The translations under genes were made by a program, and so were the position numbers. Under the pieces are notes generated by a model that was not told the origin of the DNA, made no database searches, and worked only from the letters and a program-made list of their open reading frames with translations. This document shows positions 7,814 to 16,858 of a stretch of 64,000 nt of DNA, piece by piece (within the stretch, counting starts at the first letter, position 1; every line of letters starts with the position of its first letter). The DNA comes from Halotia branconii CENA392 (GTDB lineage Bacteria; Cyanobacteriota; Cyanobacteriia; Cyanobacteriales; Nostocaceae), in assembly GCF_029953635.1 (NCBI RefSeq), contig NZ_CP124543.1:847455-911454 (forward strand), written 5' to 3'.

Positions 7814-10089
7814 ACAGCAATCAACTGTTTAAAGTTAGCATCATCTGCAATTTCATCAAAATCTATATCGGTTGCGGCATCTTCTTTGTATATAGGATTC
7901 AGTTGGATTGCCTGTTGGAGATTTTCTAAAGCTAATTCAACTTGCCTTTGTAGTGCATAACAAGCTGCTTTGTTGTAATAAGTCCTGGCGTAATCTGACT
8001 TAATTTCTAATGCTTTATTAAAACTAGCGATCGCTTCATCATCACGTCCTAATCTTACCAAAGTATAACCACGTTTATCCCAAGCTTTAGGGGAATCAGG
8101 TTGAAATTTTAGTGACTGATCAAAGCTGGCGATCGCTTCTTCGTATTGCTCTAATTCTACCAGTGAAAGCCCACGATTTAACCAAGCAATGGCATCATTT
8201 GGTTGGAGTTGTATAGCTTGATCAAAAGAGTCAAAAGCCTGTTGATGCTGTCGTAAGTTACCAAAAGCTACACCGCGATCGCACCATGCTTGATGATAAT
8301 CAGGTTGAATCTCAATTGCTCTATCGTAAGAGGCGATCGCATCTTGATAACGTTTTAATCTAACTAAAGTCAAACCTCGTTTTAACCAAACAATAGGTTC
8401 ATTCGGCTGAAGTTTAACTGCTCTATTATAAACTGCGATCGCATCTAGATACTGCTTTTGAGAAAATAAAGTATCTCCCTCTTGCATATAATCATCTGCT
8501 AATAATTTCGGTTGTGGTTGTGGTTCTTGGGTTTCCTCCTTTTCAGCAATAGAGGTAGGTTTCACTTCAACCAATTCATGCAAAATTGCATCCTTGCGTT
8601 GTTGAGCATCTAACTGTAATTCCGAGAGTTGAGAAACAAATTCCGTTTCTAACTTTTCTAGTTTTTCTAGAATTAGCAGCTTTTGTTGTTGAGCGTTCGA
8701 TTGTAATTCTGAAAACTGAGAAACAAACTCCGAACCTGAACTTTCTAAATTCGCAATTATCAGCTCTTTTTGAGCTTGAGCATTCACCTGTAATTCTGAT
8801 AGTTGAGATGCAAACTCAGTTTTTAGTTGAATCAGATCATCAAATATATTATCTTTTTGTTGCTGCGTATCTAACTGTAATTCCGATAGATAAGATTTAA
8901 ATGTGTTTTCTAGTTTTTCTAAATTTTCCAGCGTTGTATTTTTATTTTGTTCTGCATCTATCTGTAACTGAGATAGTTGAGATGCAAACTTAGCTTGAGA
9001 TTTTGTAAAACTCTCAATAATATTGTTCTTTTGTACCTGAGTTTCAGATTGTAATTGGGCTAATTGAGATTGAAATAAAGTTTCTGATTCTCCTAAATTT
9101 TTTAAAATGATATCCTTTTGTTTTCGAGCATCTGTTTCTAACTCAGATAATTGTGTGACAAACTCTGTCTGCAATTTAGTTAAATTATTAAGGATGCTAT
9201 CCTTTTGTTTTTGAGTATCACCTTGAACATTTGCAAATTGAGCAATAAAATCATATTTATTTTGTTCTATGCTTTCTAAAGCTAGATTTTTTTGTTGTTC
9301 AACACCTAATTTTAATTCAGAAAACTGAGAGGCTAGCTCCGATTCTAGTTTGGCTATATTCTCTACTGTGAGATTCCTTTGAAGTTGACTATCCAACTGT
9401 AATTGGGATAATTCCCCAGCAAATTCAGATTCTAATTTCTTTATATTTTGTTGAACACTTTTGACATCGGTTTCTAGTCCCGCAAAAATCTTATCTTTTG
9501 ATTGCAATAGTTCAGATGTCAAGGTTGATAAATTTTCTTGATGTATTTTTATTTTTTCTTGTAATGACTCAGCCTCCTTTTCTAATTGACGATTGAGCTT
9601 TTTAGCATCTTGAATAGTATTTTCAGCTTCTTGCTTAACAATAACTAACTGGTTTTGTAAATTTTCAACTCCCTCTAACTGTGCCATTGCTCTATTCACA
9701 ATTTCACGGATTGCTACCCGTCTTAACAACCAAAATAGAGCAATAACTGCAACTGGAAATAAACTCAATATGACCAACCAGATATTCATTAGGATAGTTG
9801 TAGGATTAAAGGCACGTTCTAAATTAGATTGTTCTGGTTCGGGAGTGCGATTTTCTACTGCTGCTTGCGCTAGTTTTTCCTGCTGCTGATTTGATATTAC
9901 TGGGACAGGAGTCAATTCTCTAGACACGGATGGTATGGGTTGCCCGCTGGTAATATTAGCAGATACCAGCAAAGGTGAAAAGACAATAGCGCTTTTTAAA
10001 ATTACGGTAAAAACAACTTGATTCTTGCTCTTCACTCTAGTAACCTTCCTTGAATGAAAACCACTACTTTTAGTGTAGTGGTTTAGCAT
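7810..10089 (-). CDS. Membrane-anchored coiled-coil and TPR protein
   Basis: From the ATG at 10089 the protein has 759 residues. A signal-like segment comes first (VVFTVILKSAIVFSPLLV), then a Pro-rich linker and one strong membrane helix (ILMNIWLVILSLFPVAVIAL). About 390 residues of coiled coil follow, built from roughly 35-residue units of the pattern LEKLETEFVSQLSELQLDAQQQK. The C-terminus is a run of at least six TPRs (WLKRGLTLVRLKRYQDAIAS and similar). The architecture suggests a scaffold spanning from membrane to cytoplasm or periplasm. The frame stays open to 10245, but the extra 52 residues cross HIP1-rich sequence and look non-coding. Function unknown. Confidence 0.8.
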   Translation of the reverse strand: MLNHYTKSSGFHSRKVTRVKSKNQVVFTVILKSAIVFSPLLVSANITSGQPIPSVSRELTPVPVISNQQQEKLAQAAVENRTPEPEQSNLERAFNPTTILMNIWLVILSLFPVAVIALFWLLRRVAIREIVNRAMAQLEGVENLQNQLVIVKQEAENTIQDAKKLNRQLEKEAESLQEKIKIHQENLSTLTSELLQSKDKIFAGLETDVKSVQQNIKKLESEFAGELSQLQLDSQLQRNLTVENIAKLESELASQFSELKLGVEQQKNLALESIEQNKYDFIAQFANVQGDTQKQKDSILNNLTKLQTEFVTQLSELETDARKQKDIILKNLGESETLFQSQLAQLQSETQVQKNNIIESFTKSQAKFASQLSQLQIDAEQNKNTTLENLEKLENTFKSYLSELQLDTQQQKDNIFDDLIQLKTEFASQLSELQVNAQAQKELIIANLESSGSEFVSQFSELQSNAQQQKLLILEKLEKLETEFVSQLSELQLDAQQRKDAILHELVEVKPTSIAEKEETQEPQPQPKLLADDYMQEGDTLFSQKQYLDAIAVYNRAVKLQPNEPIVWLKRGLTLVRLKRYQDAIASYDRAIEIQPDYHQAWCDRGVAFGNLRQHQQAFDSFDQAIQLQPNDAIAWLNRGLSLVELEQYEEAIASFDQSLKFQPDSPKAWDKRGYTLVRLGRDDEAIASFNKALEIKSDYARTYYNKAACYALQRQVELALENLQQAIQLNPIYKEDAATDIDFDEIADDANFKQLIAV

Positions 10090-10435
10090 CAGGTGTTCAT
10101 AATCATGATTTGGCAATAGGCTACATCCCACCGGGGGCGATCGCTTCAACCAACTTGTTAAAAAGTAAAATGGTAAACTGAACATTGATATAATTTTTGC
10201 GATCGCACCTCCCCAGCTCACAGGCCAACCGCGATCGCATTTCAAAACTCGCTTTTACTTAGGCTGAATCGGCTTCACTAAAGGCGATCGCGCCAATGAT
10301 AACGCGATCGCCTAATGTGGGTTCTAATTAGCCCAAACCCAAAAACTGAGAAATCAGCGACAACAGGTTATTACTGAGTTTGGTCAACCTATGAAAGACT
10401 GTGAATTTCAATCAGTGTTGGGTTAAAAAAGAAAC
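10090..10435. other. Intergenic region dense in HIP1 octamers
   Basis: About 345 bases between two divergent genes with at least five GCGATCGC or near-GCGATCGC sites (10138-10145, 10199-10207, 10232-10239, 10283-10291, 10303-10311). HIP1 is the over-represented palindrome of many cyanobacterial genomes. No reading frame or RNA was recognised. Confidence 0.6.
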
Positions 10436-11593
10436 ATGAAAATCACCAAACCCATTACTAACTGGTTAGAAATTCGTGCTAGCACCCCTGCATACACTGG
10501 TTGGGTATTAGCAGGCATTGCTATTTGTTTTTTCGGGGCAGCTATTAATACTATGGCTGGATGGCTGTATGCAATTAGCGGTGTGAGTTTTGCTCTGCTT
10601 GGTATAGCCGCAATTTTACCACCGCGATCGCTTGTTGGTCTATTTATTACCCGCCATCCCATCTCGCCTGTATCAGCAGGAGATGACTTGACAGTGGAAT
10701 TAGAAATCCACAACCAAAAAAATCAACCTGTAAGCTTACTACAAATTGAAGATATCTTGCCGTTTGTTTTAGGCAAGCCAATACAAACGGCAATAGAAGT
10801 AATACCTAGCCAAGGTAGTTATCGTTGGGTATATTATCACCCTACCCAACATCGAGGTATTTATCGCTGGGGTACAGTTGAACTGGTGAGTGGTGCGCCT
10901 TTGGGATTATTTTGGTCTCGTCGTCAGCATGATTGCGCGGCGATCGCGATCGTTTATCCTCCTGTTTTACCTCTGGCTACATGTCCTTTAGTAGATGAGA
11001 TGGGACAAGAAGAGAGTAAAAGGGGCGATCCTCACGGTAGACCATTGCAGACAGCAACCACAGGATTAGTGCGATCGCTACGTCCTTATCGCATCGGAGA
11101 TCCCACTCGTCTGATTCACTGGCGTACTAGTGCGCGCTATGGTGAATTGCGAGTGCGAGAATTAGAAATGATCACGGGCGGACAGGAAATAATTATTGCT
11201 CTTGATAGTGCCGGTGGTTGGCAAGCAGAAAATTTTGAACAAGCAGTAATTGCCGCAGCGTCTTTGTACTTTTATGCACATCAACAACAGCTACAGGTAC
11301 AACTGTGGACAGCATCAACAGGATTAGTCAAAGGTGAGCGTATTGTTTTAGAAACCCTAGCAGCGACCGCGTTTCAAGAAGAAACTAGTATTAACGAGTT
11401 TTACAGCTATCCTGTAATTTGGTTAACTCAAAACCCCTTGACACTTTCCTCCTTACCACAGGGTAGTCGTTGGGTGTTATGGAAGCATATCTCATTGCCA
11501 GAAGAAGTAATTAATTGGGACTATCCTGGCATCGTCCTACAGAATGATCAAGCATTGCAATCACAGTTGCAAAAATCATTACATTCAAATTGA
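10436..11593 (+). CDS. DUF58-domain membrane protein
   Basis: A 385-residue protein with two N-terminal membrane helices (about 18-60) and the DUF58 signature around 210-245: GLVRSLRPYRIGDPTRLIHW, then RTSARYGELRVRELE. A degenerate von Willebrand A-like domain follows (IIIALDSAGGW). DUF58 proteins often pair with MoxR ATPases and transglutaminase-like proteins; neither is adjacent here. Its stop overlaps the region leading into ftrC, so the two may be co-transcribed. Function unknown. Confidence 0.85.
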   Translation: MKITKPITNWLEIRASTPAYTGWVLAGIAICFFGAAINTMAGWLYAISGVSFALLGIAAILPPRSLVGLFITRHPISPVSAGDDLTVELEIHNQKNQPVSLLQIEDILPFVLGKPIQTAIEVIPSQGSYRWVYYHPTQHRGIYRWGTVELVSGAPLGLFWSRRQHDCAAIAIVYPPVLPLATCPLVDEMGQEESKRGDPHGRPLQTATTGLVRSLRPYRIGDPTRLIHWRTSARYGELRVRELEMITGGQEIIIALDSAGGWQAENFEQAVIAAASLYFYAHQQQLQVQLWTASTGLVKGERIVLETLAATAFQEETSINEFYSYPVIWLTQNPLTLSSLPQGSRWVLWKHISLPEEVINWDYPGIVLQNDQALQSQLQKSLHSN

Positions 11594-11685
11594 AAAACTC
11601 AGGTTGGGGAAACTCACCCAGTAATTGCTTAGTGAGGCTGAGGTACAATGCAAAGAAATATTTAAGTTATGAGTTGCCGATCCAC

Positions 11686-12051
11686 ATGATATCATCAGAA
11701 GCCAACGCCAAATCCACAGAAAAAAGCCTAGAGGCAATGCGGCATTTTTCCGAGCAATATGCCAAGCGGACTGGAACTTACTTTTGTTCTGAGCCTTCTG
11801 TAACCGCAGTTGTAATTGAAGGACTAGCCAAACATAAAGACGATCTAGGTGCGCCGTTGTGTCCTTGTCGTCACTACGAAGACAAAGAAGCCGAAGTCAA
11901 AGCTACATATTGGAACTGTCCTTGTGTACCGATGAGAGAACGCAAAGAATGCCATTGTATGCTCTTTCTCACAACGGATAACGAGTTTGCTGGAGAACAG
12001 CAAGAAATCTCTTTAGAAACAATCAAAGAAGTGCGAGACAGTATGGGATGA
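11686..12051 (+). CDS. ftrC: Ferredoxin-thioredoxin reductase, catalytic beta subunit
   Basis: Transfers electrons from photosynthetically reduced ferredoxin to thioredoxin through a [4Fe-4S] cluster beside a redox disulfide. The 121-residue protein has the diagnostic cysteine set CPCRHYEDK, NCPCVPMRE and ECHCMLF, plus the TGTYFC block. I chose the ATG at 11686 (MISSEANAKSTEK); the frame is open back to 11590 but without family similarity. Its TGA overlaps the ATG of the next gene (ATGA), so the two are translationally coupled. Confidence 0.95.
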   Translation: MISSEANAKSTEKSLEAMRHFSEQYAKRTGTYFCSEPSVTAVVIEGLAKHKDDLGAPLCPCRHYEDKEAEVKATYWNCPCVPMRERKECHCMLFLTTDNEFAGEQQEISLETIKEVRDSMG

Positions 12052-12437
12052 GCAAAACTATCCCTCGACAGTTTTGGCAAGGCGTAGAACAGTTCAATTT
12101 AGGACAGTTCTATGACTGCCATGATACTTTAGAAGCTCTGTGGATAGAAGCCAGCGAACCAGAAAAATCTTTTTATCAAGGTGTGCTGCAAATTGCTGTA
12201 GCACTTTATCATCTGGGTAATCGTAACTGGCGAGGCGCTGTGATTTTACTGGGAGAAGGTAGCAATCGCCTACGACGTTATCCATCTAGTTATAGCGGCA
12301 TTGATGTAGACGAGTTACTGAATCAAAGTACAAATTTGTTAAAAACCCTACAACAAACTGGAGCAGACAAAATTACTACTGGTGAAATAGATATCAATCA
12401 ATCATTGCCTTTGCCGAGAATTGCCATAATTCAATGA
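12048..12437 (+). CDS. DUF309-domain protein
   Basis: A 129-residue protein with the DUF309 core FWQGVEQFNLGQFYDCHDTL, then EALWIEA and FYQGVLQIAVALYHL. This small helical family is widespread in cyanobacteria and bacilli and has no established function. It overlaps ftrC by 4 bases (ATGA) and is followed by a clear terminator at 12474-12513, so ftrC and this gene close a transcription unit. Confidence 0.88.
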   Translation: MSKTIPRQFWQGVEQFNLGQFYDCHDTLEALWIEASEPEKSFYQGVLQIAVALYHLGNRNWRGAVILLGEGSNRLRRYPSSYSGIDVDELLNQSTNLLKTLQQTGADKITTGEIDINQSLPLPRIAIIQ

Positions 12438-12473
12438 TGAGTGAAAGTTAACTCAGATAATTTAGGATAAACA

Positions 12474-12513
12474 ATTGGGGAATGGAGACTTTGTCTATTC
12501 CCCAATATTTTTT
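12474..12513 (+). terminator. Rho-independent terminator after the DUF309 gene
   Basis: ATTGGGGAAT at 12474-12483 is perfectly inverted at 12497-12506 (ATTCCCCAAT) and followed by ATTTTTTAG. A 10-bp stem with a U-tract is a good intrinsic terminator. Confidence 0.8.
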
Positions 12514-12540
12514 AGTAGTTTATTTTAAATTTCGGTCTTA

Positions 12541-13678
12541 TACCAATTCACTAAAAGTATGATACAGATAAATTAGGAATAAATATGAACGGGTAAAAAT
12601 GGTTGGAGTCACCAAAGTCGAAATAAAAGAATCAGTCCAACAGTTGCATGAACTGCTCGTCAAACAGAAAACAGCATCAAGCCGTGAACGAGTTCAAGCT
12701 TTGTATTTACTGAAAATGGGGCAAGTAAGAACGGTACAGGATGCAGCTTTTGTCGTAGGCAGAGAAAGAGTGACAGTGCAAAGATGGTTAAAAACATATA
12801 CAGAGTCGGGAATAAACGGTCTATTGTCAACAAAAAAAAGTCCAGGGCGACCGCCAATTATTGATGGTTCGACCAAAGAACAACTTTTAAAAGAACTTGA
12901 ACAGCCATTTGGATTTAAAAGCTATGAAGAAATCCGAACATGGTTGAAAGCGGTTCAAGGTGTGAGAGCGTCGTATAAAGTAGTACATGATACAGTACGC
13001 TATCGAATGAAAGCGAAGTTAAAAGTACCAAGAGCAGTAGGGATAAAACACAATGAAGAAGCAGAATTAGAATTTAAAAAAAACTGCCACAATACCTAGA
13101 AGTTATAAAAAAACACGTCATAGAGCCAAAAGATAAACATAAAGAAATTAGATACTGGTGTGGTGATGAAAGCCGTGTAGGATTAAAAACAGAATTAGGA
13201 AGACTGATCACGCTTTGTGGCATTAAACCTATTGGCATCATGCAATGGAAACGAGAAAATTTCTATTTATATGGTTTAGTAGAGCCGTTAACTGGTGAGT
13301 ATTATATTTGGGAATTCTCTCATCTCAACACAGCTTGCTTCAATATCTTTTTAGAACAGTTTGCAGCTACGTATCCGGAAGATATACACATACTTCAATT
13401 AGACAATGGTGCTTTTCATTTAAGCCAGACTCTTAAAATTCCAGAAAATATTATTTTATTATTTCAACCTCCACATACTCCCCAAGTCAATCCCATTGAA
13501 CGTTTATGGGAAGAAGTAAAAAGGAATTTAAGTTGGGAATGCTTTGCTAATTTGGACGAGTTAAGAACAGTTATTTGGCAACGTCTTGAGGAATTAAACA
13601 CATCAATTGTTGCGAATATTACAGGTTGGGGTTTTATTCTGGATGCTTTATTTGTATCAGGCTTTTCGTGAAATGGTA
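12541..13678 (+). mobile_element. IS630-family insertion sequence, complete
   Basis: A 1138-bp element. The left end TACCAATTCACTAAAAG and the right end (reverse complement TACCATTTCACGAAAAG) match at about 27 of 32 positions over TACC...GATACA-ATAAA. TTA flanks both sides (12538-12540 and 13679-13681), consistent with insertion at TA as in IS630/Tc1-mariner elements. It holds one transposase encoded in two overlapping frames. Both ends are present and the only frame change is at a classical slippery site, so it may be active. Confidence 0.88.
12599..13671 (+). CDS. IS630-family transposase, two frames joined by -1 shift
   Basis: Frame 1 (12599-13099) is the DNA-binding half: a helix-turn-helix region AAFVVGRERVTVQRWLKTY, then GLLSTKKSPGRPP. 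Frame 2 (entered near 13081, ending 13671) is the catalytic DDE half: WCGDESRVGLKT (first Asp), HILQLDNGAFHLS (second Asp), and VNPIERLWEEVKRNL (Glu). The frames overlap at A AAA AAC (13078-13084), where AAA and AAC are zero-frame codons. A -1 slip there continues into CTG CCA CAA (LPQYLEVIKK). This is the standard slippery heptamer form, so a fusion protein is likely; a plain mutation is the alternative. Confidence 0.85.
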
Positions 13679-13925
13679 TTATGCCCCAGATGAAAGTCTG
13701 GCAGTATCTTCTTGTGCTTCTGGACTTGATCAAGCGACAATTACGGTTGCTGACTCTGCCTAATCACAAATTTGGATAAAGTTACAGTGAAACCTCTAGG
13801 TTTAGCAAAGCGTCAATATTTTAGCCAGCAGTTATCCCAACTTACTCCAGATAGTAGATTTTATTTCAGGATAAAGTAATTGAGATAATTAGTATACAAG
13901 CAAAAATCCTAAATCCCAAATTGCT
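13679..13925. other. Spacer between the IS element and lptA
   Basis: Contains a short hairpin CCAGATGAAAGTCTGG near 13685-13700. A 32-codon frame starts at 13681, and another 31-codon frame (from a GTG near 13788) ends near 13880. None of these has a family I recognise. An lptC gene is often found near lptA; I see no convincing trace of it here. Confidence 0.4.
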
Positions 13926-14450
13926 ATGATGCCCTGTTATCAATTGCCCATATCACAGATACGTCGTTTTGGATTAGCCTTGCTATTACCAGTTACACTC
14001 TGGGGCGTGATGTCTACTGATAATTCATTAAGTGGCAATAGTTTTCCGATTCAAATGCAAACTGCTACTGCCCAAACACCGCAAGAAAATCGCCCACTGA
14101 CAATTCGTTCAGATGTGCAAGAATATGATGCCAAAACTCAAGTAGTAACGGCTCGTGGTAACGTGCAAATGTTGTACCCTGCTCGTCAACTGCAAGCAAC
14201 AGCTGCCCAAGCACAATACTTTAGCAAAGAACGCCGGATTGACTTTAGTGGCAATGTCTATATTTTGCAAAAGGGTGGTAATAGTATGCGGGCTGAAAAG
14301 GTAACTTATCTGATTGACGAAGGGCGATTTGTTGCCTTACCGCAATCCAACCGTCAGGTAGAGTCCATCTACATGGTTCAGGAATCAGATGACGGCGGAC
14401 AACCTACTACACCTGCCCCTCAAACACCAGGTTTCAAAGGTTCTAATTAG
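13926..14450 (+). CDS. lptA: LptA/OstA-like periplasmic LPS transport protein
   Basis: A 174-residue protein with an N-terminal signal sequence (FGLALLLPVTLWGVM). One OstA-like domain follows at about 55-140, with the beta-jellyroll repeats RSDVQEYDAKTQVVTARGNV and FSKERRIDFSGNVYILQKGG. LptA forms the periplasmic bridge that carries lipopolysaccharide to the outer membrane. It lies 29 bases before lptB and upstream of an LptF/G-type permease, which supports the role. Confidence 0.88.
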   Translation: MMPCYQLPISQIRRFGLALLLPVTLWGVMSTDNSLSGNSFPIQMQTATAQTPQENRPLTIRSDVQEYDAKTQVVTARGNVQMLYPARQLQATAAQAQYFSKERRIDFSGNVYILQKGGNSMRAEKVTYLIDEGRFVALPQSNRQVESIYMVQESDDGGQPTTPAPQTPGFKGSN

Positions 14451-14479
14451 CATCTACCACAAATCAAAAGGCGCGAATC

Positions 14480-15208
14480 GTGAAAATTGTCCTAGAGAAT
14501 ATTCATAAATCTTATGGCAAGCGACTTATTGTCAATCGCGTCAATCTTTCTATAGCTCAAGGAGAAATCGTCGGTTTACTAGGGCCTAATGGAGCTGGTA
14601 AAACGACGACATTTTATATTGCCACAGGTTTAGAAAAGCCTAATCAAGGGAGAGTCTGGCTAGATAGCCGAGAAATTACCGGAATGCCAATGCACAAAAG
14701 GGCAAGATTGGGTATTGGCTATTTAGCTCAAGAACCAAGTGTTTTTCGCCAACTCTCAGTGCAAGATAATCTTCTTTTAGTCTTAGAGCAGACGAACGTG
14801 CCACGATGGGAGTGGCCAAAACGAGTCCAAACTTTACTGCGAGAGTTTCGCTTGGAGAAGTTAGCCAAAAGTAAAGGTATTCAACTTTCTGGTGGTGAAC
14901 GCCGACGAACAGAGTTAGCAAGGGCTTTGGCTGCTGGCAGAGAAGGGCCAAAGTTTTTACTTTTGGATGAACCATTTGCCGGAGTTGATCCCATTGCAGT
15001 TTCCGAAATTCAGCAAATTGTCGCACGATTGCGCGATCGCGGTATGGGTATCTTAATCACAGATCACAATGTTCGTGAAACCCTAGCTATTACTGATCGT
15101 GCTTACATTATGCGCGAGGGGCAAATTCTCGCCTTTGGTATTGCAGAAGAACTTTACAGCAATTCCCTTGTCCGGCAATACTACTTAGGGGATAACTTTC
15201 AGGCTTAA
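14480..15208 (+). CDS. lptB: LPS export ABC transporter ATPase LptB
   Basis: The cytoplasmic ATPase that drives lipopolysaccharide extraction with LptF/G. The 242-residue protein has Walker A GPNGAGKTT (about 35-43), Q-loop YLAQEPSVFRQLSVQDN, signature LSGGERRRTELARAL, Walker B FLLLDEPFAGVDP and the switch TDHNVRETL. All are typical of the LptB/YhbG subfamily. The start appears to be a GTG at 14480 (GTGAAAATTGTC). Confidence 0.93.
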   Translation: MKIVLENIHKSYGKRLIVNRVNLSIAQGEIVGLLGPNGAGKTTTFYIATGLEKPNQGRVWLDSREITGMPMHKRARLGIGYLAQEPSVFRQLSVQDNLLLVLEQTNVPRWEWPKRVQTLLREFRLEKLAKSKGIQLSGGERRRTELARALAAGREGPKFLLLDEPFAGVDPIAVSEIQQIVARLRDRGMGILITDHNVRETLAITDRAYIMREGQILAFGIAEELYSNSLVRQYYLGDNFQA

Positions 15209-15263
15209 ATTCTGAGAAAAGGGGCTAGGGGCTAGGGACTAGTACACATTAAAAACAATGAAA

Positions 15264-15299
15264 GGGAACAGGGAACGGGCAAATCTATTCCCTGTTCCC
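15264..15299. terminator. Strong hairpin downstream of lptB
   Basis: GGGAACAGGGA at 15264-15274 is perfectly inverted at 15289-15299 (TCCCTGTTCCC). There is no U-tract (GCCCC follows), so it may be an attenuator, an RNA-stability hairpin or a repeat rather than a true terminator. Confidence 0.5.
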
Positions 15300-15503
15300 G
15301 CCCCAAAGGAGCTTGATGAAAACTGCTATATTGAGTTTTTATTTTTTACCATTCATCTGTTATTAATTTATAGCGATCGCTAGCATTTTATGACAAAAAT
15401 TGCTCATAAAACCTTTATACCAAAATACTTTTAAGTCTGTTCTTTATTCCCTGTACTCTACTATATTGTCAGGATTGTCTGCGTTTAATTCTTCAAATTG
15501 CTT

Positions 15504-16679
15504 ATGATATCAACAAAGTTTAAGCCTTTTTATAGCCTCAGATCACTGTTGCCTTTTACGATCATGGATCGCTATCTTGCTAGCGAAATGCTACCAACAT
15601 TTTTTTTTGGTGTTGGAGCTTTTTCGTCAATTGGCGTAACCATTGATTCTGTATTTGAGCTAGTAAGGAAAATTGTAGAATCCGGGCTACCCATAGACAT
15701 TGCTATTCAAGTTTTTTTGTTAAAACTTCCTAATTTCATCGTTTTAGCCTTCCCCATGTCTACACTGCTGGCTACTTTGATGACTTATAGTCGTCTTTCT
15801 AGTGAAAGCGAATTAATTGCCCTACGTGGCTGTGGGGTGAGTGTCTATCGCATGGTGCTAACTGCTGTGATGTTGAGTCTTGTAGTTACGGGAATGACAT
15901 TTGTGTTTAATGAACAAATCGCCCCAGCCGCAAATTACCAAGCAACTCTTACCCTAGATAGTGCCTTGAAGTCGGATAAGCCAACTTTTCAGCAGCAAAA
16001 TATTTTTTATCCTGAGTACCGGGATATCCCACAGTCAGATGGTAGTAAAAGCAGAATATTATCACGCTTATTTTATGCTGACCAGTTTGATGGTAAGCGA
16101 ATGAAGGGTTTGACGATTATAGACCGTTCTAAAGAAGGTGTGAGTCAAATTGTGGTATCAGAATCTGCTCAGTGGAATGGTTCTCAAAACGTCTGGGATT
16201 TTTACAACGGCACAATCTATTTAGTGGCTGCCGATCGCTCTTATCGCAATATTTTACGGTTTGAACATCAACAGCTGCAATTACCCCGCACACCCTTAAG
16301 TTTGGCAGAAAAAAGCCGGGACTACGGTGAAATGAATATTAGTGAAGCACTAGAACAACTAACTGTAGAACGTCTCGGTGGCGATCGCCAAAAAATTCGT
16401 AAACTCCAAGTACGGATTCAACAAAAAATTGCCTTGCCGTTTGTCTGCGTAGTTTTTGGCTTGGTAGGTGCAGCAATGGGAACCATACCCCAACGGACTG
16501 GGCGAGGAACAAGTTTTGGTATTAGCGTCATAGTAATTTTTTCTTACTACCTTATTTTCTTTATTAGTGGTGCGATCGGTCAAGCAGGTATACTTTCTCC
16601 CTTCATGGGCGCTTGGTTGCCTAACTTTATATTTTTCGGAATAGGTGCATTTTTATTAATACGGGTTGCTCAACGCTAA
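15504..16679 (+). CDS. LptF/LptG-family (YjgP/YjgQ) permease
   Basis: The transmembrane part of the LPS extraction complex. From the ATG at 15504 it has 391 residues. It opens with MDRYLASEMLPTFFFGVGAF, three N-terminal helices, a large periplasmic domain (about 125-300) with beta-rich LFYADQFDGKRMKGLTI, and three C-terminal helices. The pattern IALPFVCVVFGLVGAAMG is typical of YjgP/YjgQ. Cyanobacteria usually have a single such protein, so F or G cannot be told apart. It follows lptB by about 290 bases, with a hairpin between them. A TTG at 15498 is an alternative start. Confidence 0.9.
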   Translation: MISTKFKPFYSLRSLLPFTIMDRYLASEMLPTFFFGVGAFSSIGVTIDSVFELVRKIVESGLPIDIAIQVFLLKLPNFIVLAFPMSTLLATLMTYSRLSSESELIALRGCGVSVYRMVLTAVMLSLVVTGMTFVFNEQIAPAANYQATLTLDSALKSDKPTFQQQNIFYPEYRDIPQSDGSKSRILSRLFYADQFDGKRMKGLTIIDRSKEGVSQIVVSESAQWNGSQNVWDFYNGTIYLVAADRSYRNILRFEHQQLQLPRTPLSLAEKSRDYGEMNISEALEQLTVERLGGDRQKIRKLQVRIQQKIALPFVCVVFGLVGAAMGTIPQRTGRGTSFGISVIVIFSYYLIFFISGAIGQAGILSPFMGAWLPNFIFFGIGAFLLIRVAQR

Positions 16680-16695
16680 AGAAGCAGAAAGCAGC

Positions 16696-16800
16696 ACTTC
16701 GACTACGCTCAGTGACCGGAGCAGGGGAGCAGGAGAGTAGGAGAGTAAGGAAAAATAACAATGCCCACTTGCCCTGACTTGTGCTGAGCGTAGTCGAAGT
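16696..16800. repeat. Inverted repeat of the ACTTCGACTACGCTCAG type
   Basis: ACTTCGACTACGCTCAG at 16696-16712 is perfectly inverted at 16784-16800, and GGAGCAGGGGAGCAGG-type purine-rich filler lies between. Related copies are at 18128-18178 (TTTCGACTGCGCTCAA), 36003-36026 and 56519-56536. A dispersed repeat family of this genome. Confidence 0.7.
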
Positions 16801-16858
16801 AGCGAAGCCGTTCGACGGAGTCGTTCCCGAAGGGTAGGGATACCCTATGCCCTAACCC

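Noticed and set aside
10090..10245. 52-residue N-terminal extension of the coiled-coil/TPR protein
   Set aside because: It crosses several HIP1 octamers and has no signal or domain pattern; a Met at 10089 precedes a credible export signal.
10423..10713. 96-residue frame on the minus strand overlapping the DUF58 gene start
   Set aside because: It lies antisense to a clear DUF58 protein and has no family pattern; a shadow frame.
13681..13779. 32-codon frame (MPQMKVWQYLLVLLDLIKR) starting right at the IS edge, and a possible lptC end in another frame
   Set aside because: Too short, no upstream part on the far side of the IS, and no match I recognise; the left flank of the IS is a terminator, not a gene.
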